From contig VFFE01008521.1 of assembly GCA_008921705.1 (NCBI GenBank), forward strand, positions 866,745-930,744: 64,000 bases of DNA, written 5' to 3'. This document shows, piece after piece, positions 37,401 to 51,160 of this stretch (positions are counted from its first letter, which is position 1; each line of letters begins with the position of its first letter). Position numbers and translations under genes: made by a program. Source of the DNA: Burhinus oedicnemus (Eukaryota; Chordata; Aves; Charadriiformes; Burhinidae). Below the pieces are notes generated by a model that saw nothing but the letters and a program-made list of their open reading frames with translations, was not told the origin of the DNA and ran no database searches.

Positions 37401-40400
37401 ATATTACCTGTTAATTACATTAAATTCTGTTCTGGGGTTTGGCAATGGAAATCATCTTGCTTTGTTTCTCCCAATGTTCACCACTCCTTCTGGAAAGCAA
37501 TTCCTCCCAAGATGGCATTTTAATGCGTTAAGCTGCTGAGCAGCAGATGTCAATGGTAACACTGTGGGAGGGCAGCAGGACTCTGTTTTGTTGATCATTA
37601 GTAACAGAGACACATGTCTGACTTTTTAATGGCCACAACCTTGTTGTCTGCTCCTGCCCATATACATGCCTCTTACCTGCCATTAGTTTGTTAGAACTCA
37701 CGGTCAATATAATTTATAATTATATCACTGCATTTTTCTATCCAATTTGTAGCTCAGTTTCCTATATGATTCCTATATGACCACATCTCTTTCTCTGTTT
37801 GAACCCTCCAAGTTTGAAACCCAGTCAAAAATTTCAAGAAAATTAATCAGAAGAAAAGAGGTTTTGAAAGAAATTCAAAGACTTGTTTTAATGAAAATAG
37901 GTGATGAAATAGAAATTCAGTACACACCTGTCCTGAATGAAGGGAAGGCTAATCTTATTAGACACAGAATTAACATAAGAAGCTGCTGTAATGAATGCTT
38001 GAGAAAAGCTCCAGGAACAGGGGACTTAGACACCAAATGCAACAAAAATTGAGGCAGCCATAAGAAATGAAATTTTATCTTGGTCTCACAGAACTGTTTG
38101 TCCTAACTCTAGAAAACCTATATAAGCAGAATGATGAAAGTTCATCTAAATGCAGGGCATGTTCACTTGCTAATCTCTGGTTTATTAACTAGGCTATTTG
38201 CTGATGTATCATTATTACTCCTTCTCTGAATGCATTTATGGCTTAAGATGTGCTCTCCAAAAACCAAGACTTCATCGGAAAATTGAACAGGTAGACTGCC
38301 AGTGGAAGCAAAGCCCTTCTGAGCTTTCCTGTGTACAGAGCAAACATAATATAATGGTGAGCATGGATTTATTCTTGGGGCAATGTTCCCCACTGAGATG
38401 CATCAAAGGTGGCTGGCACAAGACAGATAGATGTACCCATCAGAGTCTCAGGATTTTACTGGCTTTAGGATCAGATGGGACCACAAACCCTGTGCATAGT
38501 ACAGGCCAGTAATGTATTCAATTTTGATATCTATGTATTAAAACTGCAAAGCAGTTGATGTCTTTTTGTGGCAGTAGTAACCAGAAATAATGGAGTCCCA
38601 TATGTCAATCTAATTCAAGAAATTATATTATGGTTTATCCCCAGCCTAGGGTGAAGTAAGTGACATAGAAATCAAAATGTCAAAGGAGTTTGGGCAGATG
38701 CTTCAAAGTCCTAAAGAACTGCTTTGTAAAATACTTTAAAAAGAGAATGTAGTGGAAGGTACAAGATTTTGACAGAATGGGAATGAGCGCTTGTTCCTCT
38801 CCTGCTGAGCTTACTGTCCCTACTTACCAGCTGTTCCTGAGTATGTCTCTATAGGATATATATATATGAGTGCACACACACACAGAGACACACATATATA
38901 TGGATGTTATAGAACTGCTGACACTAGTTATAAATGTTGACTGGAATTTCTAAAGCTGAACTCTAGCATGTTGTTTCTTAATTTACAGGTAAATATTTCT
39001 GATGTTCAAAATAGTTCTAAGCCTTGTCTGATGCCGCTTCAAATCTACAAATTGCTCTATAACCTCTGTTGTTAAAAAGATGTAGGGTGGTTGTAAACCA
39101 TTTTGGCTGTTGTTGCTACTTATTCATACAGTAATAGAAGCTAGATCCTACTGGAGCAGAACCCATGGTACAAGGTGCTGTATAAAGACGGGGCAGAAAG
39201 ACACTTTATGCCCCATCAGTGTGAAATCTGTTTTATATGCATCTGGTATATTTGATACACATCTTTCTTCCCTCTTTGCACCTTACCTCCAGGTGAAGGT
39301 GGGTCTGGCTTGTGTCTTACAGGGAAGCAGAGACTGTCTTCTGTCTCCTGAGGCCTAAGACTTAATAAAAAACGAATAGCTTCATGGATCTAGAAGACAC
39401 TGTCATGTAGACATAAATATACACTTATCAGTTCTGCTAATTAAACTTCTTCATGGTAACAGTGATGCTCCCAATGCACATAAAAGTTCTTATCCTACAT
39501 ATACATGAAAGGGCATAAATATTCTAATATGGTTTTTCCAGGAAAATAATATGGTTCATGGTTGCCTTCCTCACATAGCACATATTTTCCTTTTTCCTCC
39601 TATTTTTAATATGGAATTTTTCTCCCCCCTCCCCCTGTATTATTAGCTACTGTTAGAGAATCAGAATTTATTCCTCCTGTACACTTACTGTAACAGCTGA
39701 TTTATTTCTCTGTTTTATGATGACCTAGTTCATTTCTGCGGCAATGTTATAATGACACATCTATAATAAGCACTTATAACAAATTTGAAATAGGTGAGTA
39801 CTGCTGGGCACTAACTAGGGCAAATAAAACAATGTTTTTGTGCAGATGTCCACAATAATGTGCATGCAATAAGATGGACAAAATTTAGGAGGGCTGCCAG
39901 CTGCCTCTGTGGCTAGACATTTTTCTGTAACACTGTATTTCTCAGATTGTTACACCCCTAAGAAAAAATTATTTAGAGAGATAAAACCTTCCACTCCTAC
40001 ACTGGTATACTGGTGAATTTGCTGGAAAGTTGCAGTGCTCTGCTGATCAGAGATGCTGGAACACAAAACCATTAAGAATGCTTTTCCCTTTTTACAACAA
40101 AACTGCTGTGACTGACCTTTCCTTGACCAGCCCTAGAGCTGTAAAATATTAAGTCTGAAATGTGAAATTTAGCATGAAAATACTGTGGACCTCACCAAAG
40201 GGTAAGTGGATGGTCTAATCATAATGGAAATTAGCTTTGATTTGCCTGTGTTGAGGGAATTTGAAAAATCATCTTTGAAGGCAAAGATTCTTTGTAAATC
40301 TGTGGGCTATGTACCTACAGACTGATGGCACATACTGGCCTAACATTTTAGTTTTGCAGTAAATTGATCACGTTCCAGAGAAGAAGCTGGATTTGGGCAT

Positions 40401-43400
40401 GGATCCAATGAGCTGGTGTTGGATTTTCAGTTCAGTTCCTGCAGTCATCTTATTCTTCAGCTGGAATATCAGCTCTCATTTTTACGCAATGTATTTTCTG
40501 CTGGTCACCCCTCCCCAACTCACCCTCTGAAGCCACAGCTTGCCTGAGAGGGACAGAGGCATCTGCATCAGGAGAGAGCCTTGGACAGACGGCTGCCCGG
40601 TGCCTGCCTGGCAGTGGGATGGTTTAGAGAGGGTGCCACTTGTCCCGTCAGAGCCCATCACGGTGTGGAACTAAGCAGGAGGAGGAGGAGAAGAGTGCCA
40701 TTCTTTGTTTTAGAGAGACCAGAGGAGATGGCTTTTTTCCACACTGCTGCTCTGGTGGAAAGAGAAGTCTTTGCAACCACTTGTTGAGATAAAAAGTGCT
40801 TCACTTCATTCCCATTCTACTAGTCCAACTAATGGGATGAGGGAAGGTGAGAAGAGCTTTGACTCAATATATAAATATAATTTTTTCTTTGAGATCTTGG
40901 TGCAACCTCATCAGAATTTCCCAGATGTACCCCACATGTAGTTCACAGAAGTAAGACACATTAGTCATTATGGCTGATTGGAGAGTTAAGACAGTTATCT
41001 TGTATCATTTTAGAAACAGAATAATTTGGTGTCAAGATAATGTAATGAAATCATAATACACTTTTTTTCTGTAAACACTATATACCATTTTCAAGAGTCT
41101 GAAAGTTGTATGCTGAACCTTAAAGAGGGCATTTCCTGAAAGTTCAAAGCAAAATGTTCTATTAAGATAGATATGCCTATATATTAGAAAAATAGAATAG
41201 AATTAGATAAATAAAAGATATGTATCTGCTATACATATGCCTACTTACAATGCCCTATTAAAATAGCTTGCATCAAATACGATGTGTAAGCAGAACTGTT
41301 TTGAAATACAAAGCTTTTCAAAGTTTTCCATAGAGAAATAGAAGCTTTTTTTTTAAAAAGGAGATAACAAACTGCATTGCCACAAGGTAAACATTTTAAA
41401 AAACATATTTATGGCACCAAAGGAATATCTACCGCACTGAATTTGTGACTTTCCTCATATTCAGCAGCCCTATAATCACTCCAGTTAAACAGTTCCCTTG
41501 ACTTGTGCAATTAGTTTTTCCTGGAGGACTGCCTCATGTTTTTGTGGCTTCCTAATTAAATAGAAAAAGCTTTTGTTTGCAATTGTCTAAAGGGTCTATT
41601 CCTGCAAACTAACACGGAAATCATGCATATGGAGTTTACAGAATTGGGGCCATCATTTGCTTAGGAAACAAACAAAGATCAGTTAACAACTCTGGTTATC
41701 TCCAAAACAATCCTCAGGGGATACACAAAATCTGAAGGTTTCAATAGAAAATCTTTCCTACTTCTCTCTCCTGCTTATGTAAATGGATAAAACAAGGAAC
41801 AACAGAGAAAGATTCACAGGGACTGAACAATGAAAACCCAGTCCGTACTTGTCACCATGTTACAAGATGGGATGGTCCAGAAATACATATTTATTTATTT
41901 ATATTTAATGTCTCCTTAGTGAAATAATAACAACATTTTTCACTGTGAGTGCATGGGTAAAAAGAAATGAAAAATCATTCCCATACTGGATTGAAACTTT
42001 TTTTTTCCCCAACTGTCTCAGGAATTCTTCTAGTGCTCTGTCAGTATTTTGTAGGTTTTCATTTCCTGATATACAAAGACTGATGGAGTCCCTGAAGGGG
42101 GAAAAGGAATAGAGACTGCTAATTTGATCTGTTTCTATGGTGAACTTTGGAAATCTTTTCAGCACTCACCTTGTTTCTGCAAAATGTATGAGTCCAGGCT
42201 GAGCTATTACAGTTCCCAGCTCAAGCTGAAATAGTTACTCCCAAAGAAAATGAGCTTTTCCGGTTAGCTTTCACACTACATCTTCTCCACTGAGAAAAGC
42301 CACTTTGAGGGTGTACACACAATTATGTCTTCACTGTCTGTGGCACTTTTTTCCACATCAGCATACAGTGAAATCTTATTTAATGAGGTTTTATAAGGGT
42401 GTTGTGATTTCTTCTCCGTAGTTAATCACAGCTAAATTTCAAGTCCAATTTCAAGTCAGGTTTTTTTGGTTCATGACTTACATTCCTTGTTTTCTTCAGC
42501 TATACCTAGAAGGTTTAACCTGCTAGAAGTATAATGGGCTTCCCTCTCCCCACAGTAAATGGATATAACAAAGAAAAATCTGCTGGTGCTCCCCGCTCTT
42601 CAGTAGATATTCATGCTCCACTGCTAACAACTACGAGCTGAATGCGCTGATTCCATCAGCCTGGTTCACAGGCTGTGAAGAGCAAAACTAGATAATCCTG
42701 AAAATGTGCATGAATGAGTGAAAAGTACATTTGTAAAGGAACAGAAATTCATTTCAGGCAGATTCAGGATATTTGAATGCCTATCACCTGAACTTTTTAT
42801 GAGCTTTTGGAACTTGCTGATCCAAGTTTGTTGTCTGCACAGCCCTTGAGAAGGCTTTGGTCTGCAGTCTATACGAAATACGAGTGTAAGTCTTGTAGGA
42901 AGTGAAGTACTCCAAAGAACTTTGCTTAGATGTTAAGACAGAATTATTATCTCTAGTAGCATAACAAACAATATCTTCTTTAAGTTCTCCCGAGCAGAAG
43001 TGGAGGGAGCTTGGATTAAGTCAGATTAGATTTCCCTTTTCCAATTAACTCATACAAAGCACTCTATACCTTCACTTCAAATTAGAGCTGCAATTACCTC
43101 TGATCAAAATGTAACTTTTCGTTTTAGTAAGGTGATGCTCACCTATTATGGAAAAAAAAAAATCACTTCATAGTTACACTGTCTCATTTGTGATCCTGGG
43201 AAAAAATGGAAGTTTGTTTTCTAACTTTGGTTATGGAATAGCCAATTGGATACTTTGATTTATGAGAAATATGGCGACCAAGCAGAGCAATGCCATGCTT
43301 TATCAAGCTTTTGGAAGATATATAACACCGAAAGTGAGCCTGAAATGTATGTTTATTCTAATTAACTTCTATGATGACATCAACATTGTTATTATCTATT

Positions 43401-46400
43401 TAAACCCCCAACTTGAAACAAATATAATATTTTTTTCTAATTATGACCAGAAAAAAAGATACCGCTTTGTAAGTCCTCCATCATCAGAGAGAATATTATT
43501 TGCTATTGTACAACTAATGTGAGCAGAACACATCATGACTAGTAGAAAATGACATTGGGTTAAAAAAAAACAACAAAAGAAACCTGAGATGACAAGAAAG
43601 TGCATATGGAAGCTCTGCACTCTCCAAAATTTGAAGAAGAACCACAAGGCAAGGGTAATACAAGAATAAGGAGATGCATTGTACGAGCTGGAATGACAGA
43701 GGCCAGCGTGATACAGGCAAGGACTAGGAGAAGGAGGACTGTGGAAGTGGCTTAGGTGACAACTATATAATGATGTGATAAGAATAAAAACACAGGTGAA
43801 GACATGCAGTTCCATCCATATTTTTATTACCTAGAAAATTTATAGAAACTTCATGTAAGTTAGCAAGAAAATCTCCTGATTTGACATACAGTTATTGTTT
43901 GTTACGATCTAAAGGATCAAAGTGACCAAGAAAGGAGTTCTTGTTTTTTTTGTGGTTTTGGTCAAGTAACAGTTCTAAAACACCACAGAACAGAGACACC
44001 TGGAACATGTGTAAAGTAAGCTGCTCAAGCCATGGAGGCAAATGAGCTGAAAGAGGATGGAAGTAGAATGATGTCTACATTAGCAAGTAATGTGCATCAA
44101 CAGGACTGTATCTGCAGAGAAACAGATGGCACGAGGGAGCTGACATTCACACCATAAGCATTTAGAAGGATTATTACTTCAGGTGGTCTCTAGACTGACC
44201 ATGGATTCAATGCCTGGGAGTGGTTAGAAAGCATTGCTTGTACCCCTGGAGTGCATCTTCCATTTTAGTTTCATCCAAAACACCCCAGTTTACATCCCAG
44301 AGACTGCTCTGAAGTACAAATCAAAGCACATTTGGATGGTTGGTCAGATTTTCTTCAAAAGCTGAGACAGAAGTGAACTGAAAAGCTAATGCAGATGCAC
44401 CAAATGCATACGTATCTCCTCTGAGAAACAGAGTGGAAATTAGTTTGCACTGAGGTCTGTGCTCTTTTTGCTAACAATCGGCAGTCACCTGCTATAGCAG
44501 AACTCCTATTGATACGGAACTTTGTAGGTTTTATCAATGTACAATATGTTTTTTATTTAACAGCTGAGATCTTTATACCTTGGAGAAAATAACCTTTATA
44601 CTGCAGATTTAAAAAGTTGAAAAGACAATTAATAGAAAAGAAAGGATGGTTGAAAAGGCTCAAAATTTTAAAATTCTAAAGTTCTAAAGTTTTATAAAAA
44701 TGCATGCTTTTTATTTTGTATGTGTCAGAGAATATGAATGAGGAATTCAGGTCTCAATTATTCAAACCATATAATAATGTGTATGCAAGTTCCTCAAATT
44801 TTCAATAACAGGTACACATTTAAAATACAGAATGAATTTGATATTAAGCACCAGTGTAAAACTTGGGTAACTATTCCATTCAGACACCTCTAGACCCACA
44901 GAAACTCAGGAGGAATGTATTTTAACCCCATTTAAATGTATGCATATCAATAGGGTTAACTCTGTCTGGATAATGTCTGTATATGGTAACACTGTGCACT
45001 TTTAGAAAACTTTGTGTTTCAAAATGTAAAAAAGTGTTTTTTCTCACATTTCTAACAAATAGAGAAAATTATTTTAGCTATTTCATACTTGCATTATCTG
45101 AGTCCTGGAGAGAATGAATAATGGGATTGGAAAAAATTCTTCAGCACATTTCCTCTACAACAATATAGCTTCACAGAGTGCACAGAACATCATTTAATAG
45201 TTCTGTTTTTCTGAATATCTACCAATAGTACAGCAGTCCATTATCTGTTATCATTATATATAAACCATATAGTCCAAAAGACCTTGTTTTATACAGGAAA
45301 ACAAGAAGTTAAAAACGAACCTAGCAACATGAGACAGAACTTCCGTCTAGGAACAGTCATGACTTGGAAGCATCTACTGCACTGTCCAGTGCTCAAGTAG
45401 TGAGAAAACACCTTCTTAATTCTAACCATAGTTCGGCATCTTTACCACCGCTAGGTTCATGTTGATATTGAAAGACGTATTAGCATTACCTACATGTTTT
45501 TCAGTGCGTATTTAGCATTGTAGCTTGGGTGTCTGCAGGACACTACCGCATGAATAAGAACATTGTCTTTTTAGTGAACAAATAAAAAATAAAAAGTCCG
45601 CGCAAAGTAAACTACTAAAATTAAGGTATGCCTCAAGTTGAATCACATAGATAGAAAACTCTACGTTAGAGGAAATAAATGTTGGAGGATTGTTATTACA
45701 CACACATATGAAATATCTTTTCTGTAATTAGATCTAAAATGCTTATCTTAACTCTATCTGAGTATCTTAAGCTATTAGATAGCAGCTGAAAATCATATAG
45801 TCAAAAAGTACACTGTTTATAAGTTTTTGGCATATCTTTTTCTACTCTTCATCATTTTCTGCTGTCCACGTCATAAGCATTGTAAGCAGAATTTAGTATC
45901 ATGTTCCTCTAAAGAAGTTAGGAAATTCAGAGTTACTTGTTTGCAAACATGGGGATAAAAAATGTGTAAAGACAAAATTACAGAAAGTAGAAGATTGAAA
46001 GCATTTGTTTTTCCCAAAAGATTCTAACAGGGGTAAATTTCAGTCTTTGACAGAAGAGAGGTTTCCTAAAACAAAACAGTCATGTAAATACTAGCATGAT
46101 ATAGTGCAATGATTGGCAATATTAGATTGTCCAGAAAGGTACTGACATTATGCAACCACCACTAGAACAACTGTATTAGTAAGATACCAACCTACTCTAG
46201 GTTTTTCTTGGTCTCTACTATCCTACAAAACCCGTAACTTAAAAAATTGAAAGGAAGAAAGACAATGAATTTGCCAATTAAAAGAAACCTGCTATGCACA
46301 TACTTAGAACTCACATTAAGAAATGCTTTTGCACATATACATTGTCCTTGTCGCAGGTCAGTATAAGACCATTAGAAGACCCTCCTCTCCCTTTACCAGT

Positions 46401-47061
46401 CTTACAGTTTCACACAAGTGGGTTCTCTCATTAGGTATGCTCCAAGCTTCAGGCCTACTACAGAGCTGGTCCATTAACAAACAGTTTGTTGTTAAATATT
46501 TCATTGTTATGAGCTCATACTTAAACCTAAAGAGCAATCTGTGAAAGAATGGAGTGTTAAAGATTTTATTGCCCATAAAACAACATGAGAGTAACTTTTA
46601 GAAAGCTGCAGAAGGAATCTGGAAAAGGATGGTTTTCTTTACATTTTATTGCTTCTTGGAGAGTATTTTCTGTTTACTGTCTCCCTACAGTAATGCACAG
46701 GATCACTGTTAAGTCTATTGTGCAAATAAATTGATTGGGAACTCTGAAGCTTGTTAGCCAACTGTCTCCATTCCTTTTGGGGTGGTGTTTCTACAAACGT
46801 GAGCATATCATCGTTGAAAAGATGTGGTTCATGAACCTTGACTCTACCTCGGATTATTTATTAAAGAATGGAATTTTGCACAGGTAAAATAACCCACAAC
46901 AGCCGTTGTGGTAATGCACTTTTACCCAGGAATCAACACAGCTCTACAAATGGATGTGTTGTCCAGGGAGCAGAAGCTAAAAAAGAGATCATGTTATTTA
47001 TTCATTTTACACTATTCTTCAGCTGGAGTGCTGGTTTCAAGCTGACCTTTCTTGGGAGAAG
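34465..47061. other. Long unique stretch without recognised transposons
   Basis: About 12.6 kb of mostly AT-rich sequence. It holds a mixed TA/CA microsatellite (38,855-38,901), a GC-richer patch (about 40,500-40,780) and several exon-like segments described in the findings (39,729-39,793; 42,092-42,225; 42,556-42,641). No RNA gene was seen. ORFs such as 36,625-36,906 (minus, 93 aa), 36,958-37,353 (minus, 131 aa) and 37,777-38,052 (plus, 91 aa) have no domain I recognise and are not called genes. Confidence 0.5.
38855..38901. repeat. Compound TA/CA microsatellite
   Basis: TA repeat, a short break (gagtg), CA repeat, gagac, CA repeat, then TA repeat again. Confidence 0.9.
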
Positions 47062-47415
47062 TATAGAATCATAGAATCATAGAATGGTTTATGTTAGAAG
47101 GGACCTTAAAGATCATCTAGTTCCAATCCCCTTGCCATGGGCAAGGACACCTCCTACTAGACTAGGTTGCTCAAAGCCTCATCCAACCTGGCCTTGAACA
47201 CTTCCAGGGATGGGGCTTCCATAACTTCCCTGGGCAACCTGCTCCAGTGCCTCACTGCCCTCATAGTGAAGAATTTCATCCTGAGATCTATTTTAAATCT
47301 ACCGTTTTCCAGTTTGAAGCCATTACCCTTCATCCTATCACTACATACCCTTGTAAAAAGGCCCTCTCCAGCTTTCTTGTAGGCCCCTTTCAGATACTGG
47401 AAGGCTGCACTTCTG
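47062..47415 (-). mobile_element. CR1 3' fragment, minus strand
   Basis: Reversed CR1 tail with three octamers (tatagaatcatagaatcatagaatgg), then ttagaagggaccttaaagatcatctag, ccatgggcaaggacacctcc, ttgcaaagcctcatccaacctggccttgaac-like sequence and the antisense ORF2 C-terminus. Similarity continues to about 47,415 (ttgtaggcccctttcagatactggaaggc). It belongs to the subfamily that reads GATCATCTAGTTCCAA and is distinct from the 31.9-kb copy. Confidence 0.95.
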
Positions 47416-50400
47416 TCACTTAAAAACCCACCCCTTTTGGCAAAACATGGGACATGGCCTACCTACCTTTAGCAGGCTGAACTGAATATATGAATTGCTG
47501 CGGTTAATAATTTAGGATGGCTTTATTCTGCGCTATATCTGCTTGCTATTCAACCTTTGTAAAGCTGAAACCTTTTTTTACATTCATCCACTTCTACTTT
47601 TTATGTGGGACTTGCAAATCTATCAAACTACTAAATCATAGATATTCATAGATAGATTATCTGCAATAAGAAGGAAACTTCTTTCAGAAAGATACAGTGT
47701 TCCAAGGAAAAGATGACAAGTTTCTACCTTATTTTGGACTGTATACTGTAATTTTTGAGATTTTTGTCTTTGGAGGTGGATATTTTCTGACCTTGTGAAT
47801 GCATGAAGTGGTCTAGATAAGATTCCTCTTTTTCGCTTGAGTGGATACTGTAGAAGTACATCCAAACAATTCTGTTTAAAATGGCAGTATAATTTCACAA
47901 GAACTGAAGGGCCTTGCCAGAATCAGAGAGTAGCAACTCAATCAGGGCTTACCTACACTTCACAGTCACTGTGTTGTGGTTAAAATCACCAGGTAGTGAT
48001 GCAGGTAGTGCTTTCTCTCAGTGACATGAAAATTGAATTTATTGCTGAGGCACATGCACTCTAATTATTTTTTTTTTTCAGGCCGCTTACACATTAGATA
48101 CAGAGCTACAGTCACAGGAACATGATACCATCTAACCTTCCAGCAATTAGTGCTCTCCATCAGCACTTTCTTATGTTTCTGAAACAGGGACACAGTAATA
48201 ATACTGCCTACTAATTTTCTGAACTGTGAGCTCAACTGAGGAAAATACTGAAAGGATATAAACAATAGTTGAAGATGAAGAATGTTGGCAAGAGGTTCAA
48301 AAAGGAGACAGGGACAACGGCAGTACTTCAGAGGTCTATTGATGTCATCTAAGAGCTATAGCAAAATGGAAACTGGTTAAGCCCATAAGTAAAATAGGAA
48401 GTGAATGGGCCAAAGTTTACATATTATAAATCAGGTCTAATTGTTGAACAAAATAATGTGAAGATAGTTAGTTCCTTTTTCCCTTTTCTTTTTTGAAAAA
48501 ATGAGCTCAGAAGTAATGTGGAAAAGAATTCTGTTTCATTTAAAATGTCATTCTTTTTGCTTTCCTGTCTCCATTCTCTATCTCTGTAAGCTTTTTGACT
48601 GATAGTGAGACCAATTGTTCTGTACAACATCAATATGATGAGATGAAATTGTCCATCCAGCTCTGTCCAGTTTGAAATTACATCTCAGCTATAAGTACTG
48701 CCAAAAAGAGCTATAAAAATGCCAAATCCTTGCCAGAAGCTTACTTAGACTAACACAGGCCTGTGCATTAGCATGGAATAGTGCACAGATTTTCTCATTA
48801 CTCACCTGTGTGCACCATAAACTCTTAAATTGCTTGTTTTGCTGATAGCTGCAGCTGTGGGGAATCTTTGCTTATATATAGGATTTTAGAGGATTTTATT
48901 AGCTTGTTGAAATGAAACCACAAGTTGATATGAATAGCTTTGATATGAAACCAGGAACCTGAAAGTAGAACTTCACTGTCTTGCTGAATATACATATTCT
49001 GATCAGGCTGCTCATGTGGTGACCATACCCATGAAGAAGATAAGGAGAGTTAATGTGTAGGTAGGATGGTGCCAACACTAGAAAGATGGTAGTCCCCTTA
49101 AGAAGAAAGAAAACTGTCTATCAAGATACTGTCACATTAAAGAGGAGTGTGCCTGGCTTATGACTTGTTTGATTTGGGAAAGTCAAGAAGCGGCTATTTT
49201 AATCACTAATGTGAGGCATGAAAATGCTTTCAGCTTGTTACATTCTGCTGTAGTTGTGTGCAATGTATGCTCACTAGCAAAGGCTTCTAATGTCCTTGTG
49301 TTTGGCTTCTATGGTCACCCTGATTCCTTAAAAGAAAAGTTCTTGTTGTAATGGGAAAGAGGGACTCTGACTGCCCAGCGACATGCAGATTTCAGACTTG
49401 GGAAGACAGTCAGGATCCAGAGAAAAAGCCCTTGCTACAGATTTGCCAGTTCAAAGGTTCTTCCTGACTGAATGTTTTCCTGTCTTCCACCTGAGAACTG
49501 TCAGAAAGGGCTGCAATTTTCCCAACTTTTATTTTCTGATGTCTTAAAATTCGTGTCAAAATCAGGAAGATCCCTGCCACTTTCTTACAGGTCTAACCTT
49601 CTTTATGATGAAGCAAGCTCTTTACAGAATAAGAGACTCAAACTGAATGTAATGAGTCTGAAAAATTTTGTTTATATCTGTCCTGAAAACATACTCCATT
49701 TTAATTTGATCATCTTTGATTGTTTTTTTCTTGATCTATATATTTCTAATTTTTGGCATGGATTTTCTAATCTTACAATCAAAGCCATGAAACAGTTAAC
49801 TTAGTTGTACATGACAAGTTCTTGCTAATATTTTGGAACATCTGGTCCCAATAGTTCCATTGAAATTAATGCAATGTATTTTTTCTAAAAAAATCCAAAA
49901 AACTTATCTGGAAGAAGAGATTCTGTAAATCTTACTGTATGGTTCAAATTTTAACTTTCACATTTAATACTAAAATATACCTTAATAAGTGCACTTTTCT
50001 AATTAGTATTTTCTGGAAATTCTTTTTAATATATTTATCTCAAGCTTAGCAACTGCAGTGAAGGAACAGATGCATTGATTTATTAACAACACTGAATACT
50101 AAACTGATATGCCCCCAAACAACCACTGCAAACCTCTGGGAGGTTGTCATTGACAGCCACATGTCTTTATCATGGGGAGTCTCACCAAATTGCATTGGCA
50201 CACCAGTCAATATGTGTAAGTAGAGCTATTGAGGTATAATGTTAAAGACCTTCTGTTCTGTTGACATTCAGAACCTGGCCATACCAGTATAAAAGTTTAT
50301 TATTCTGCATATATGTGCAAGCACATCGATTTTTTCGAAGTTACACGGAGGTGTCTGACTTATATATCATTTGTTCTTATATGTGAATAAGAACAAGCTG

Positions 50401-51128
50401 TAGCAAGGATGACTTAAGTTTTGGCCACTAAGTGTAAATGCTCATAGTTACATTAACCTATTATGAATTCCAGTTGCTGCTTTTTGTCATCTTTTTGTGT
50501 TGTCACAGAGATTGACAGGTGAAAGCACTACAGGAATGCCTCACTACGTAATTCCTCTTCAAGGCTGAAGACCTCTGAGAGCTCAAAAGATAGTTAAGAC
50601 CATGGCAGTCTCCTGTCTGTATCTGGTCTCTTCTTGGTGAATAGCAGAGAAAGGAGGCAGCATACTCATTCTTTTCTGTCCTGGCAATCAGATAATCCTT
50701 GTTCCAGAGTGACCCTAAATGATGGTGTGGCATTACAGAGCTCAGAAACATTGGGGATCTATACAATCTCCGTACAGAGAAGTCTAGAGAAAAGAAGCTC
50801 CTGAATGACATCCAAATAGGGTCTCCTGGCCTGGTTTTATGCATTAAAAATTTCATACCTCTGAAAGATAAATTTGAGTTATTTGCTAAACAATTTTATG
50901 AATTGTTTTCTTAATGATGCTGAGTTACATACTGGGATTCCTACAAACACATACGAATCTCACCCTCCTGCCCCCTCACCATGCTTTCACATCAACCAAT
51001 TATGTTGGTTAGCACCTGCTAGAGTTCTCTTGCATGAGAGGAATCTTTTGAAAAATAGTATAAAAATAGAGAAGAAAATAAAAAGAGTCCATGGACTGAG
51101 AGCAGTCCTATTGACGTCGACCTACATG

Positions 51129-51160
51129 ACTTACTTTACTTACTTTTACTTACTTTACTT
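51129..51160. repeat. Imperfect (ACTT)n repeat
   Basis: Repeated acttactttacttactttt-like units. Confidence 0.85.
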
